Both the position numbers and the translations under genes were made by a program. A stretch of DNA of 64,000 bases from Tahibacter sp042701255 (GTDB taxonomy: Bacteria > Pseudomonadota > Gammaproteobacteria > Xanthomonadales > Rhodanobacteraceae), in contig NZ_CP170554.1 in NCBI RefSeq assembly GCF_042701255.1, positions 1,178,001 through 1,242,000 of the forward strand, given 5' to 3'. Shown here in pieces: positions 1-8,608 of the stretch (position 1 is its first letter; every line of letters starts with the position of its first letter). The notes beneath the pieces are model-generated. The model was given only the letters and a program-made list of their open reading frames with translations. It was not told the DNA's origin and ran no database searches.

Positions 1-2
1 AG

Positions 3-1631
3 GGCCTCGGTCACGCGGACCGCGCGGCCTTCGCCGCCGCGCTGGCCGTTGCGCGCGCCGGCGTGGCCGAGGAATTCCGCGCCTTGCTCGCGCCGCTGGA
101 CAAGGGCAGCAAGCCCGCCGGCGACGACGGCTGGGTCGCGCTGTGGCAGAACCTCGATCGCGACGGCGGCGACGCGTCCGAACTGGCCGCGGCCGGTTTC
201 GTGCCGGCCGAACCCGTGCGCGAGGCATTGCTGGGCCTCACGCGCTCGCCGGCCGTGCGCAGCATGGTCGCCGCCTCGCGCGAACGCTTCGACCGGCTGA
301 TGCCGCAGCTGCTGCAGGCCGCCGCAGCGAGCCGCGCGCCGACCGCGTGCCTGGAACGCCTGGTGCGCCTGCTGCACGCGATCGTGCGCCGCGCGGCCTA
401 TCTCGTGCTGCTCGACGAACAGCCCGGCGCGCGCAAGCGCCTGATCGCGCTGTTCGCCGACAGCGCCTGGCTGGCCGAGCGCGTCATCGCGCATCCGCTG
501 CTGATCGACGACCTGTTCGATCCGCGCCTGGATGCCGTGCCCGTCGACCGCAGCGCGATCGCCGGCGAGATCGCGCGCCGCGTCGCGACCCTGGATGCCG
601 TCGACCCCGATCCCGAAGCCGAGATCGAGCTGCTGCAGGAACTCAAGCACAGCCTGGGCTTCCGTCTCGGCCTCGCGTTTCTCGGCCGCCGCGCCGACGC
701 GGTCGCCACGGCGCGGCGTCTGGCCACCCTGGCCGAAACCATCGTCGCGACCGTGCTGGCCCAGGCCGAGCGCGACGCCTTGCGCCAGCACGGCCGTCTG
801 CCCGGACGCAGCGGCAACGGCAGCGGGCTGGCCATCGTCGGCTACGGTTCGCTCGGCGCGGCCGAACTCGGTTTCGCGTCGGATCTCGATCTGGTGTTCC
901 TCTACGACGAAGCCCTGGGCCAGGTCGAAAGCGACGGCGCCAAACCGCTCGACGGCCAGCGCTACTACGCGCGCATCGCCCAGCGCGTCGTGCATTTGCT
1001 GACGACGATGACGCGCGCGGGCCGCCTTTACGAAGTCGACGTGCGCCTGCGCCCCGACGGCGGCAAGGGCCTGCTCGTGACCAGCGTGCAGGGTTTCGCC
1101 GACTACCAGCGCGAACGCGCCTGGACCTGGGAACATCAGGCGCTGGTGCGTTCGAGGTTGCTCGCCGGCGACCACGCCTTGGCGCGCCGCTTCGGCGACG
1201 CGCGCGCCGCCGTGCTCGGCCAGCCGCGCGATGCGACGGAGGTGTTCGCTCACGTCGCGACCATGCGCGCGCGCTGGCGCGCCGAGCGCGACCGCTCGAG
1301 CGCGGCCGAACTCGATCTCAAGCAGGGCGCCGGCGCACTGCTCGACATCGAATTCCTGCTGCAGGCGCTGGTGCTCGCCTATGCAGCGACAATTCCGGCA
1401 CTGCTGCAGGCCAGCGACAGCGCGAACCTGATCCGTCTTTCCGCGCAGCACGGCCTGCTGACGGCCGGGCAGGGCGAGTCGCTCGCGAAAGCGCATGCGG
1501 TGCTGCTCGACGCAGCGCTGACCTGCACCCTCGACGCGCGGCCGCGACTCGCGGCGCGCACGCCGGCATTGAGCGCGGCCAGCGAGGACGTGCTCGCGGT
1601 TGCGCGGGCGCTGGGGCTGGCGTTCGGCTGA
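3..1631 (+). CDS. glnE: Bifunctional glutamine synthetase adenylyltransferase/deadenylase, C-terminal part (5' partial)
   Basis: GlnE attaches and removes AMP on glutamine synthetase in response to PII status, tuning nitrogen assimilation in the cytoplasm. The reading frame is open from the window edge, so the N-terminal deadenylylation half is missing and about 542 residues remain. The visible part contains the nucleotidyltransferase signature YGSLGAAELGFASDLDLVFL with its paired aspartates, followed by the YYARIAQR and RAGRLYEVDVRLRPDGGKG blocks and AWTWEHQALVRSRL. All of these are typical of the adenylyltransferase domain. A helical PII-binding-like tail ends at TGA 1629-1631. The track of in-frame codons continues upstream of the GTG at 63, which is therefore not a start. 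Identification is firm; nothing in the visible part looks damaged. Confidence 0.95.
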   Translation, partial: GLGHADRAAFAAALAVARAGVAEEFRALLAPLDKGSKPAGDDGWVALWQNLDRDGGDASELAAAGFVPAEPVREALLGLTRSPAVRSMVAASRERFDRLMPQLLQAAAASRAPTACLERLVRLLHAIVRRAAYLVLLDEQPGARKRLIALFADSAWLAERVIAHPLLIDDLFDPRLDAVPVDRSAIAGEIARRVATLDAVDPDPEAEIELLQELKHSLGFRLGLAFLGRRADAVATARRLATLAETIVATVLAQAERDALRQHGRLPGRSGNGSGLAIVGYGSLGAAELGFASDLDLVFLYDEALGQVESDGAKPLDGQRYYARIAQRVVHLLTTMTRAGRLYEVDVRLRPDGGKGLLVTSVQGFADYQRERAWTWEHQALVRSRLLAGDHALARRFGDARAAVLGQPRDATEVFAHVATMRARWRAERDRSSAAELDLKQGAGALLDIEFLLQALVLAYAATIPALLQASDSANLIRLSAQHGLLTAGQGESLAKAHAVLLDAALTCTLDARPRLAARTPALSAASEDVLAVARALGLAFG

Positions 1632-1719
1632 GGGTCGCGATGCGTCATCGCGCTATTCGCCGATGACCATGCGCTTCGACGAAGAGTCGGGTCGCGTCGT
1701 CATCGACGAGCGGTTTACG

Positions 1720-1972
1720 GCGCAACCCCATCCCCACCCATGCCCGTCCGGCCCGTTGGGCGTTCAAGCTCGTCAGAACCTTCGGTTCTGAGCGACGACC
1801 TTTCACCCCCTTGAAGGGGAGGGTTTTGAAGCGACAAGCCCTCCCCTTCAAGGCGAGGGTTTCAACCGACTCGCCGTGACAAGCCCTCCCCATCAAGGCG
1901 AGAATTTCAAGCGGCTTGCCGTGACAAGCCCTCCCCTTCAAGGGGAGGGTATGGGTGGGGATGGGGTTGCGC
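1720..1972. repeat. Inverted-repeat-bounded repeat element with internal CCCTCCCCTTCAAGG copies
   Basis: A perfect 21 bp inverted repeat (1720-1740 and 1952-1972, rich in CCCCATCCCCACCC) bounds about 250 bp. Inside are several imperfect copies of a unit that includes GACAAGCCCTCCCC and TCAAGG, at about 1835, 1880 and 1925, plus a reverse-oriented CTTGAAGGGGAGGG at 1810. There is no transposase. The structure resembles dispersed non-autonomous repeats (MITE or REP-like) of high-GC gammaproteobacteria. Reading frames across it are artefacts of the repeats. Confidence 0.75.
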
Positions 1973-2031
1973 GTCGAATTCCCAGCCCGCATGCAATATG
2001 GCAACGATGGCTCCCGGTGCCGATGACTCGA

Positions 2032-2205
2032 GAGTCCGCCGTCCATTCCCGTGATCTCGGCATCGAGTGCGTACGAGAACCAGCCAGCCGACTTGCCGGT
2101 AGGTTCGGCGAAAGCGGTTGCGTCGACGCCGGGGACCTTGGCGTTCACGACGAGATGCAGGGCGCTGATCGTGAAGCTGCGTTCACCGATGCTCTCCCGC
2201 AACAC
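2032..2205 (-). pseudogene. Remnant of an OsmC/Ohr-like gene
   Basis: About 58 residues on the minus strand read SFTISALHLVVNAKVPG, then VDATAFAE, then YALDAEIT. This resembles the C-terminal half of OsmC-family peroxiredoxin-like proteins (consensus SHLxxxAKVPGxD then ALxAEIxLDA). There is no upstream N-terminal half and no family-type end. The frame instead runs on into the repeat element at 1720-1972. It is best read as a decayed fragment cut off by that element. The family match is from memory of the motif only and is tentative. Confidence 0.4.
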
Positions 2206-2251
2206 CTGACATGCCCCTTGCGATCGAGCGCGCAGACGCCTGATCGGCGGA

Positions 2252-2280
2252 GGCGAGTCCGGACCTGTGCCGGACTCGCC
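2252..2280 (-). terminator. Hairpin downstream of the lipase-like gene
   Basis: A perfect 11 bp stem GGCGAGTCCGG/CCGGACTCGCC with a 7 nt loop lies about 100 bp past the stop of the minus-strand hydrolase. There is no clear U tract, so termination is plausible rather than certain. Confidence 0.5.
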
Positions 2281-2378
2281 GCCTCGATAAACCGTCGGAA
2301 CGACGTCATCGAGATTCCCTCGAAGCGCTTGTCATTGCGCCGGGCCCGTTGGAGCTTCAGGCCACCGCGCGTTTCCGG

Positions 2379-4364
2379 TCAGCCCGCCTCGGCCATCGCC
2401 GGTTCGGCTGCCTCAGCAGCGGTCGGTGACCGCGTGATGAAGTGGATCAGGAACCCGGCCAAGGTCGGCGTGAGCTTCACGTGCGTGAGATTGCCTTCGT
2501 GGCTGTAGGTGACCGACTTGAACCGGCTGCGGCTCAGGTCCGGCTGCTGGAAATAGTTGCCGTCCGGAATCGCGAGCGCGCTGGTCGTCGGGATGAAGCA
2601 CGCGTTTTCGATGCGAATGCTCTTGATGACGGGGAAAGGAACCGCGTCGTAGGTGCGGCGGAAAATGGGACTCTCCTGGACGCCGCCCGGTGCGGAATCC
2701 ACGCCGTCGCCGCCGCTGCTGGCGGCCACGATGCGGTAACCCCTGTCGCCGTGGCGGAACTGGAAGATGGTCGCGCCGGGCGCGTTGTGGGGCTTGTTGT
2801 GCAGATCGGCGTAGAACAGGGCCGAACAGGCGTATTTCATCGCCAGCGCGCCCGGCGGCGACTGTGCCAGCCCGTTGCCGGCGCCGTCGGCGATCGCGAT
2901 GGTCTCTTCCAGTTCACGCGGCATGGAGCCCACGCGTTCGAGCTCGCGCAGGAATTCCGCGCGCAGCGGACTCGCTCTGAAACTGTGGCCGTCGGGCCAG
3001 GGGTAGGGATTCACCCAGGTCAGCAGCAGCTGCTGCGCCGCGTCGGTCCGCATGGCCTTGGCCTCGTCGCCGTCGCCGCGCATGCTCTGTGCCAACGCCT
3101 GCACGCTGACCGGAATGTTGGCGCCTTCGTGCGGACTGTCCACGGTGAACAGCTTGCGCGTCTGGTGGTGCGGTTTGCCCGGATCGGCGCGACGTTCGTG
3201 TTCCATGTAGGCCAGCGCATAGCGCGCGATCACTCCGCCCATGCTGAAGCCGCCGACGATCAGCGGCTCGTTGCCGTCGCGCAGGGCGATGATCTCCTGG
3301 ATCAGCGCAATCAGTGCGTAGGCGTTGGCTTCCAGCCGCTGGGCTCCGTCCGGGAAGCGCACCAGCACGAGATCGTAGCCCTGGGTGAACAGGTTCCAGG
3401 CGAAGTTCTGCTGGTTGGCATAGTAGAAAATCCTGTCCCAGGGATAGTTGCCCGGAAATCCCTCGACCATCAGCAGCGGCCGCCGGATCCGCGGCCGGTC
3501 GCCGTGACGGAAGATGAAGGCCTGAGCTCTGACGACCTTGATGCCGGGGCGGCGGATGGTGGCCCAGACCGGCGCGCGCTCTTCGCGGACGAAGGGCGGG
3601 TTGTGCATCTGCTGCAGCGGACTCTCGACCAGCGTGATGCTGAAGGCCGCCTTGCGCGTGCCGCCGCTGCCGACGAGTTCGAGGGTGATCACCCAGTTGC
3701 CGAGGCTCGGATAGTCCAGCGTGATCGGCTGGTCCAGCGATACCGGCCGCATTCCCTGGCCGTCGCCGAAATCCACGCGCAGCGTCGCGTCCGCGGCCGC
3801 GCTGCCCAGCAGCCCCCGGGTCGGGAACACGAAGGTCACGGCCTGGCCGTAGTGCACCAGCGGCAGCGCGACGAACGCCTCGAACTCGCGCGGCATCACG
3901 GCCGATGCGAGGAAGGCGCGACGGGATTCGATCAGGTCTCCGATCGCGGTGAAGGGCAGCTCGCCGCCGCCGCCGGCCTGTTCGATGCGCTCGATCGCGC
4001 TCCAGACCCGGCCGCGAACGGACTGGTACTCGACGTCGACGATGAAGACCGGCACCTGGCCGCGCTCGTGGTATTCCGCGGCGGCGGTGCTGGCCTGCTC
4101 GCGCAGCGACGGCGTGTCGCCGAGTCTGCCGCGGTCGAGCTCCGACAGCGCCTCCTGCCATTCCTCCTGGCTCAGTGCCGGCGCGTCGGCGCCGCCGTCC
4201 ATGCCGCGCAGCAGCGAATGTTTGGGTGTGGTCCGGTGCAGGATGCCGCTGGGTACCGATTGCGCCGCGACCTGGTCGAGCACGTGATGCAACAGGCGTT
4301 CGCGTGACGACGGCGGCAGGTTTTCGACGACGACGGTGGCGGCGGGTTCAGGCTGATGGCTCAT
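2379..4364 (-). CDS. Lipase-like alpha/beta hydrolase with an N-terminal beta domain
   Basis: A 661-residue protein. The C-terminal half is an alpha/beta hydrolase: a LLMVEGFPGNYPWDR strand and turn, then the nucleophile elbow GGFSMGGVIARYALAY (Ser374), and FTVDSPHEGANIPVS, as in PGAP1/DUF676-type lipases that act on ester or acyl substrates. The N-terminal 250 residues are predicted beta-rich and unrecognised. No signal peptide is seen. The ATG at 4364 is preferred over the longer frame (to 4439) because GGGGAGAA lies just upstream. The catalytic Asp and His cannot be assigned with certainty. The gene stands alone, divergent from the sigma factor gene. The substrate is unknown. Confidence 0.75.
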   Translation of the reverse strand: MSHQPEPAATVVVENLPPSSRERLLHHVLDQVAAQSVPSGILHRTTPKHSLLRGMDGGADAPALSQEEWQEALSELDRGRLGDTPSLREQASTAAAEYHERGQVPVFIVDVEYQSVRGRVWSAIERIEQAGGGGELPFTAIGDLIESRRAFLASAVMPREFEAFVALPLVHYGQAVTFVFPTRGLLGSAAADATLRVDFGDGQGMRPVSLDQPITLDYPSLGNWVITLELVGSGGTRKAAFSITLVESPLQQMHNPPFVREERAPVWATIRRPGIKVVRAQAFIFRHGDRPRIRRPLLMVEGFPGNYPWDRIFYYANQQNFAWNLFTQGYDLVLVRFPDGAQRLEANAYALIALIQEIIALRDGNEPLIVGGFSMGGVIARYALAYMEHERRADPGKPHHQTRKLFTVDSPHEGANIPVSVQALAQSMRGDGDEAKAMRTDAAQQLLLTWVNPYPWPDGHSFRASPLRAEFLRELERVGSMPRELEETIAIADGAGNGLAQSPPGALAMKYACSALFYADLHNKPHNAPGATIFQFRHGDRGYRIVAASSGGDGVDSAPGGVQESPIFRRTYDAVPFPVIKSIRIENACFIPTTSALAIPDGNYFQQPDLSRSRFKSVTYSHEGNLTHVKLTPTLAGFLIHFITRSPTAAEAAEPAMAEAG

Positions 4365-4734
4365 ACGGTTCTCCCCAGGCTGTACGGCAGAACGAAAGTG
4401 GCGACGCGATCGGACCGGCGGCGGCAGCGCCGTCGCCATCGGAATGCCGGTGCGTCGATGGGCAGGTGCCGTTACGGGTCGACCCGGTGGCGCCTTTGGG
4501 GTCTTACGGAATCCGACGGCAGTTTTATCAGCGGATAAAAATGCATCTTGCGGCAGGGCCGGTGGGCCGCTTCGGGCGGTTTGCCGGTTTTCCGGGATTC
4601 GCCGGATCGGTGCCGCCCGCGCGGCGGGCCGGCGGCTCCGCTACCCGTCGTCTGGCACGGCGGAAAGGGCCGCGCACGATGCCGGCGGCCTTGTATGATC
4701 CGGCGAGCTTTCCACGCGGAACCGCCCCCGGATC
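4365..4734. other. Divergent intergenic region (lipase-like gene / sigma factor)
   Basis: 370 bp without a credible gene. A possible -10 box TATGAT lies at 4694-4699, 36 bp before the sigma factor start, without a good -35. GC-rich imperfect repeats of the CCGG type lie around 4560-4620. Nothing else is recognised. Confidence 0.4.
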
Positions 4735-5310
4735 ATGCGCGCCGACATTGCAGAAAATGCGTCGTTGACCGCGTTGTTGCAGTTGTGGCGGCAGGGTGAC
4801 GGCGCATCGTTGAATCAGGTGTTCGATCGCACCTATGCGGAACTGCGGCAGATTGCCGTCAGCCGCATCCGCCAGGTGGCCGGGCGTTCGACGCTCGCGC
4901 CGACGGAACTCATGCATGAAGCCGCGCTGCGCGTGCTCGACGCCTCCGTCGACTGGCAGAGCCGCGCGCACTTCTTCGCCTCCATGTCCCTGTACATGCG
5001 CGCGATCCTCGTCGACCACGCGCGGGCGCGTCTCAGCGACAAGCGCGGCGGTGCCCAGCTGCACGTCACCCTGGGCGGTGCCGACGTCGGCGCCGAGTCG
5101 GGCATCACCGATCTGCTGGCGCTGGAAGATGCGTTGAACCGGCTGGAAACGCTGGACCGGCGCAGCAGCGCCGTGCTCCATCTGACCTATTTCGCCGGAC
5201 TGGGCCGGCACGAGATTGCCGACGTGCTCAAGGTTTCGGTGCAGATCGTCGACCGCGAGCTGCGCTTCGCCAAGTCCTGGCTCAACACGCACCTGGATAC
5301 CGTCCTGTAG
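4735..5310 (+). CDS. ECF-type RNA polymerase sigma factor (TIGR02999-like)
   Basis: A 191-residue sigma-70 family factor of the ECF subgroup that usually sits beside Ser/Thr kinases. It shows the region 2 block SLTALLQLWRQGD then YAELRQIAVSRIRQ, then TELMHEAALRVLD, RAHFFASMSLYMRAILVDHA and RLSDKRGG. The region 4 helix-turn-helix is YFAGLGRHEIADVLKVSVQ followed by VDRELRFAKSWL. These are diagnostic for the TIGR02999 group. No anti-sigma gene is adjacent. The gene ends 5 bp before the kinase gene, so the two are almost certainly co-transcribed, and the kinase may control sigma activity (inference from context). Confidence 0.9.
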   Translation: MRADIAENASLTALLQLWRQGDGASLNQVFDRTYAELRQIAVSRIRQVAGRSTLAPTELMHEAALRVLDASVDWQSRAHFFASMSLYMRAILVDHARARLSDKRGGAQLHVTLGGADVGAESGITDLLALEDALNRLETLDRRSSAVLHLTYFAGLGRHEIADVLKVSVQIVDRELRFAKSWLNTHLDTVL

Positions 5311-5315
5311 CCCGC

Positions 5316-8036
5316 ATGAGTCCGGAACAGTTCGCCCTCGTCAAGACATTGTTCGATCAGGTATGCGACCTGCCCGAGGACGAGCGCGAGCCGCGCGTGA
5401 CGGCGGCGACCGACGACCTCGTCGTCATCCGGGAAGTGCTGAACCTGGCGCGCAGCGGCAGCCTCCCTACCGGGCGCTTCGCCGGATCCGTGCGCGAGGC
5501 CATGGAACAGGTGTCGGCCGGCCGATCCGGCAGCGGCAGCGTGCTCGGCGCCTGGACCCTCGGCGAGGAGATCGGTCACGGCGGCATGGGGCGCGTGTTC
5601 AAGGCGTCGCGCAGCGACGGTCATTTCGAGCAGGCCGCCGCGGTCAAGCTGCTGTCGGGCCTGGCCAGCCCCGCAGCGCTGGACCATCTCGCGCGCGAAC
5701 GGCAGATCCTCGCTTCGCTGTCGCATCCGCACATCGCGCGTCTGCTCGACGGCGGCAGCACGCCGCAGGGCCAGCCCTATCTCGTCATGGAGTACGTGGA
5801 CGGTCTTTCGATAGACCGCTACTGCGCGTCGCGGAACCTCGGCACTGCCGCGATCCTGCAACTGTTCGACGCGGTCTGCGCCGCGGTCGCGTTCGCCCAC
5901 CAGCAGCTCGTCGTGCACTGCGACCTGAAGCCGTCCAACATCCTGGTCTGCGCCGGCCGGCCGGTGCTGCTGGACTTCGGCGTATCCAGCCTGCTCGGCG
6001 AGGCGGCCGCCGGACTCGGCGCGCAACTCGTCGTCGACGGAGGCGACGTCCGCGACGCGGCCTATACCCCGCGTTATGCGAGCCCGGAACAGAAAGCCCG
6101 ACTGCGCGTCGGCACGGCGACGGACGTCTACAGCCTGGGCCTGGTGCTGGCCGAACTGCTCGGCGCGTGGCCGTCGGAGGAAGAGTCGCCGGTGCTGGAT
6201 GCGCTGCCGCGCGATCTCGCCGCCGTCGTGGCGCAGGCGATACGGCCCGACCCCGCCGAGCGCTATGCCAGTGTCGACGCGTTCGCCGCCGATCTCGGCC
6301 GCTACCAGCGCCGCGAGCCGGTCGCGGCACGCGCATCGACTCCGCTGTACCGCGCGCAAAAATGGACGTCGCGGCACTGGCCCTGGCTCGCCGCTGCCGC
6401 CGTGTTCCTCGCGGTGATCGCGGCGTTCTCCTGGCGCATGCGCGTGGAGCGCGACACGGCGCTGGCGGCGGAGCGCGCCGCGCTGGCGGTCAAGGACTAC
6501 ATGATCTCGGTGTTCCAGGGCGCCGATCCGGAAGTGTCCGGCCGGCGCGATCTGCCGGTGTCGGCGCTGCTGGACGCAGGGCGCGACGGACTGGAGACGC
6601 GCTTGCGCGATCAGCCGCTGGTGCGGGCCGAGATCAGCGGCATTCTCGGCAGCGTCTACCAGACCATAGGCCGGCGCGAACAGGCACTGCATCTGTTCGA
6701 TGCGGCGGTCGAGGCCGAGCGCGGCAACCGGCGTCCGCTGGTGCTCGCCGCGCTGCTGCACAAGCGCGCCTATACCAGCTACGACATGGAAGATTTCGGG
6801 CAGGCCGAACCGATCGCGCGCGAAGCGCTGGCACTGCGCGAACGCCACGCCGGCGAATCGGCGGCCCTCGTCGACAGCCTGCGCCTGCTCGGCACGATCG
6901 TGCTGTATCAGGACCGCCGCGAGGAGGCTCAGGCACTGCTGACGCGTGCGCTGGAAATGTCGATAAGGGTCAGCGGCGAAGACAGTGTCGAGACCGCGCG
7001 CGTGCACCTCGACTTCGGCCGCTTCCACGGCTACCTCGATCCGGTGGCGACCGGCGCGATAGCGCATGCGCGCCGCGCACAGCAGATCATCGGGCGCGAG
7101 CTCGGCGCAGACCACATTCTCTATGCCGATGCGCTGGAAATCCTCGTGCTCGGTCTGGCCACCACGCAGGCCTATGACGAAGCAGTGCCGATCGCGCGCG
7201 AGCTCAGCGAAAAGCGGCTGAAACTCTACGGCGAGATCAGCTATCAGGGCGGCTACGGTCTGTTCACCTATGCCAACTTGCTGAACGAGGCGGGCAGACG
7301 TGCCGAGGCCGTGCCGCTGCTCGAACGCTGTCTCGTCATCCAGGAGCAGCTCGACGGCAAGGACGCCTTGTCGAGCACGACGCCGCTGCAGCTGCTCGCA
7401 CGCGTGCAGGAAGGGCTGGGCAATTACGAGGCCGCGCTGGAACTGTTCGCGCAGATCGCCGCGATCCGCGATCGCCTTGGAGCGACGACCGGCCGCGATA
7501 CGCTCGAGCTGCGCGCGCACGCCGGGCGCATCCGGCGTGAGCAGGGCAAGTTGCCGGAAGCGCAGGCGTTGCTGCAGGAAGTCCTGCAGGCGCGCCGCGA
7601 CGATCCGTCCACGCATCCTTACCGGATGCTGCAGTCGCAACTGGAGTTGGCTGTGCTGCGGCGTCTGCAGGGGCGGCTGGACGAAGCGGAAGCGACGATC
7701 GCGGCGATCGACGTCGCGGCAATCGCCGATGCGCCGTGGCAGCGCGGATTCATCGACGCCGAGCGCGCGCGCATCGCCGCGGCGCGCGGCAACGTCGAGG
7801 ACGCGATCACCGCGCTGACGGCCGCCGAGGACCTGGTCGCCAAGGGGCTCGGCGAAACGCATCCCGATCTCTGGCTGCTGCGCATGGATCGTGCCGAATT
7901 GCTGCTGCGCGCCGGGAGGGCTCAGGCGGCGCGCGAGCTCGCCGATCGGATCGAAACCGGTGCGGCACCGAGCATGGCCGCGGGCGGCTACCACGTGCGG
8001 CGGCTGAAGGCCCTGAAGGACGCCGCCGCGCGCTGA
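5316..8036 (+). CDS. Transmembrane serine/threonine protein kinase with TPR repeats
   Basis: A 906-residue Hanks-type kinase. Residues 80-330 hold the kinase domain: glycine loop GEEIGHGGMGRVFKA, catalytic Lys111, catalytic loop HCDLKPSNIL (Asp203), DFG at 220-222 and YTPRYASPEQ. The usual HRD motif is HCD, so it is a non-RD kinase and activation-loop phosphorylation may not be needed. One membrane segment, WPWLAAAAVFLAVIAAFSW, follows at about 350-372. The C-terminal 500 residues, presumably periplasmic, are TPR-like helical repeats (for example ALHLFDAAVEAER and ALELFAQIAAIRD). The gene sits 5 bp after the ECF sigma gene, the usual pairing. The signal sensed by the TPR part is unknown. Confidence 0.9.
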   Translation: MSPEQFALVKTLFDQVCDLPEDEREPRVTAATDDLVVIREVLNLARSGSLPTGRFAGSVREAMEQVSAGRSGSGSVLGAWTLGEEIGHGGMGRVFKASRSDGHFEQAAAVKLLSGLASPAALDHLARERQILASLSHPHIARLLDGGSTPQGQPYLVMEYVDGLSIDRYCASRNLGTAAILQLFDAVCAAVAFAHQQLVVHCDLKPSNILVCAGRPVLLDFGVSSLLGEAAAGLGAQLVVDGGDVRDAAYTPRYASPEQKARLRVGTATDVYSLGLVLAELLGAWPSEEESPVLDALPRDLAAVVAQAIRPDPAERYASVDAFAADLGRYQRREPVAARASTPLYRAQKWTSRHWPWLAAAAVFLAVIAAFSWRMRVERDTALAAERAALAVKDYMISVFQGADPEVSGRRDLPVSALLDAGRDGLETRLRDQPLVRAEISGILGSVYQTIGRREQALHLFDAAVEAERGNRRPLVLAALLHKRAYTSYDMEDFGQAEPIAREALALRERHAGESAALVDSLRLLGTIVLYQDRREEAQALLTRALEMSIRVSGEDSVETARVHLDFGRFHGYLDPVATGAIAHARRAQQIIGRELGADHILYADALEILVLGLATTQAYDEAVPIARELSEKRLKLYGEISYQGGYGLFTYANLLNEAGRRAEAVPLLERCLVIQEQLDGKDALSSTTPLQLLARVQEGLGNYEAALELFAQIAAIRDRLGATTGRDTLELRAHAGRIRREQGKLPEAQALLQEVLQARRDDPSTHPYRMLQSQLELAVLRRLQGRLDEAEATIAAIDVAAIADAPWQRGFIDAERARIAAARGNVEDAITALTAAEDLVAKGLGETHPDLWLLRMDRAELLLRAGRAQAARELADRIETGAAPSMAAGGYHVRRLKALKDAAAR

Positions 8037-8608
8037 GCCTGGCCGCGGTGCGCTTGCTGCAGAGCCACGCTCGAGGAAACGGATGCCGGGCCGACCGCGT
8101 TGCGCGACGCCGATCGACAGTACAGCCACGTCGATCGTCGTGATCGACGGCATCGCGAAGCACGGCATCGCCTTGGTCACAGCCAGGGCTCAACCGGAAA
8201 AACGCGCTTGGACGGTCGCACGACGCGAAGCCGCGAAACAGGCGGCCCGCGCGCCGATCGAGTGTGACCGTCGTTCAGCGGAGAGCAGCGCGTGTCCGGT
8301 GTCGCATCGGGCATATGGCATCGCCATGACAGCGTGAGCGGCGGAGATGCGTGTCGTCGTCGCCGCTTTCCGGTCCGCTGCAAACCCGCGGCAAATCGCC
8401 TGTCATCTTGTGCGCGCATCGTCGCGCCGCTTCGCACAGCGTGGCGCCGTCCGGCGCGCTGCTGCGCAGCGGCGCGACAGGGCCGGCGGGGAACGCGAGC
8501 CGTGCCGCGCATCGGGCGCGGCGAGGACTGCCGGGCCGAACGACTGTGAGCCGAACGCGCCGCATGGAGGCGTGCGCTGCCGCTCGTCCTCAAAAAAGCC
8601 AGAACGAC
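8037..8608. other. Intergenic region upstream of the TonB receptor
   Basis: 572 bp with no supported gene, although the receptor frame stays open upstream to 8351. It is GC-rich with several short palindromes. It probably contains the receptor promoter and leader, but I cannot identify a regulator site or a riboswitch with confidence. Confidence 0.35.

Noticed and set aside
1645..2205. Full 186-codon minus-strand frame as a real gene
   Set aside because: Most of it is repeat element translated (RACHGE, LKGRAC repeats); only the first 58 codons resemble a protein family, so only a remnant is annotated.
2442..4307. 621-codon plus-strand frame opposite the lipase-like gene
   Set aside because: Antisense shadow without start signals or motifs.
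5187..8180. 997-codon minus-strand frame opposite the sigma factor and kinase
   Set aside because: Antisense shadow; the plus strand encodes complete, recognisable domains.
8440..8600. Possible cobalamin-type riboswitch before the TonB receptor (GGGGAA, GCCGTGCC and ACTGTGAGCCG segments)
   Set aside because: The B12-box order and the GCCACTG element are missing, and the receptor is not BtuB-like; resemblance is too weak.
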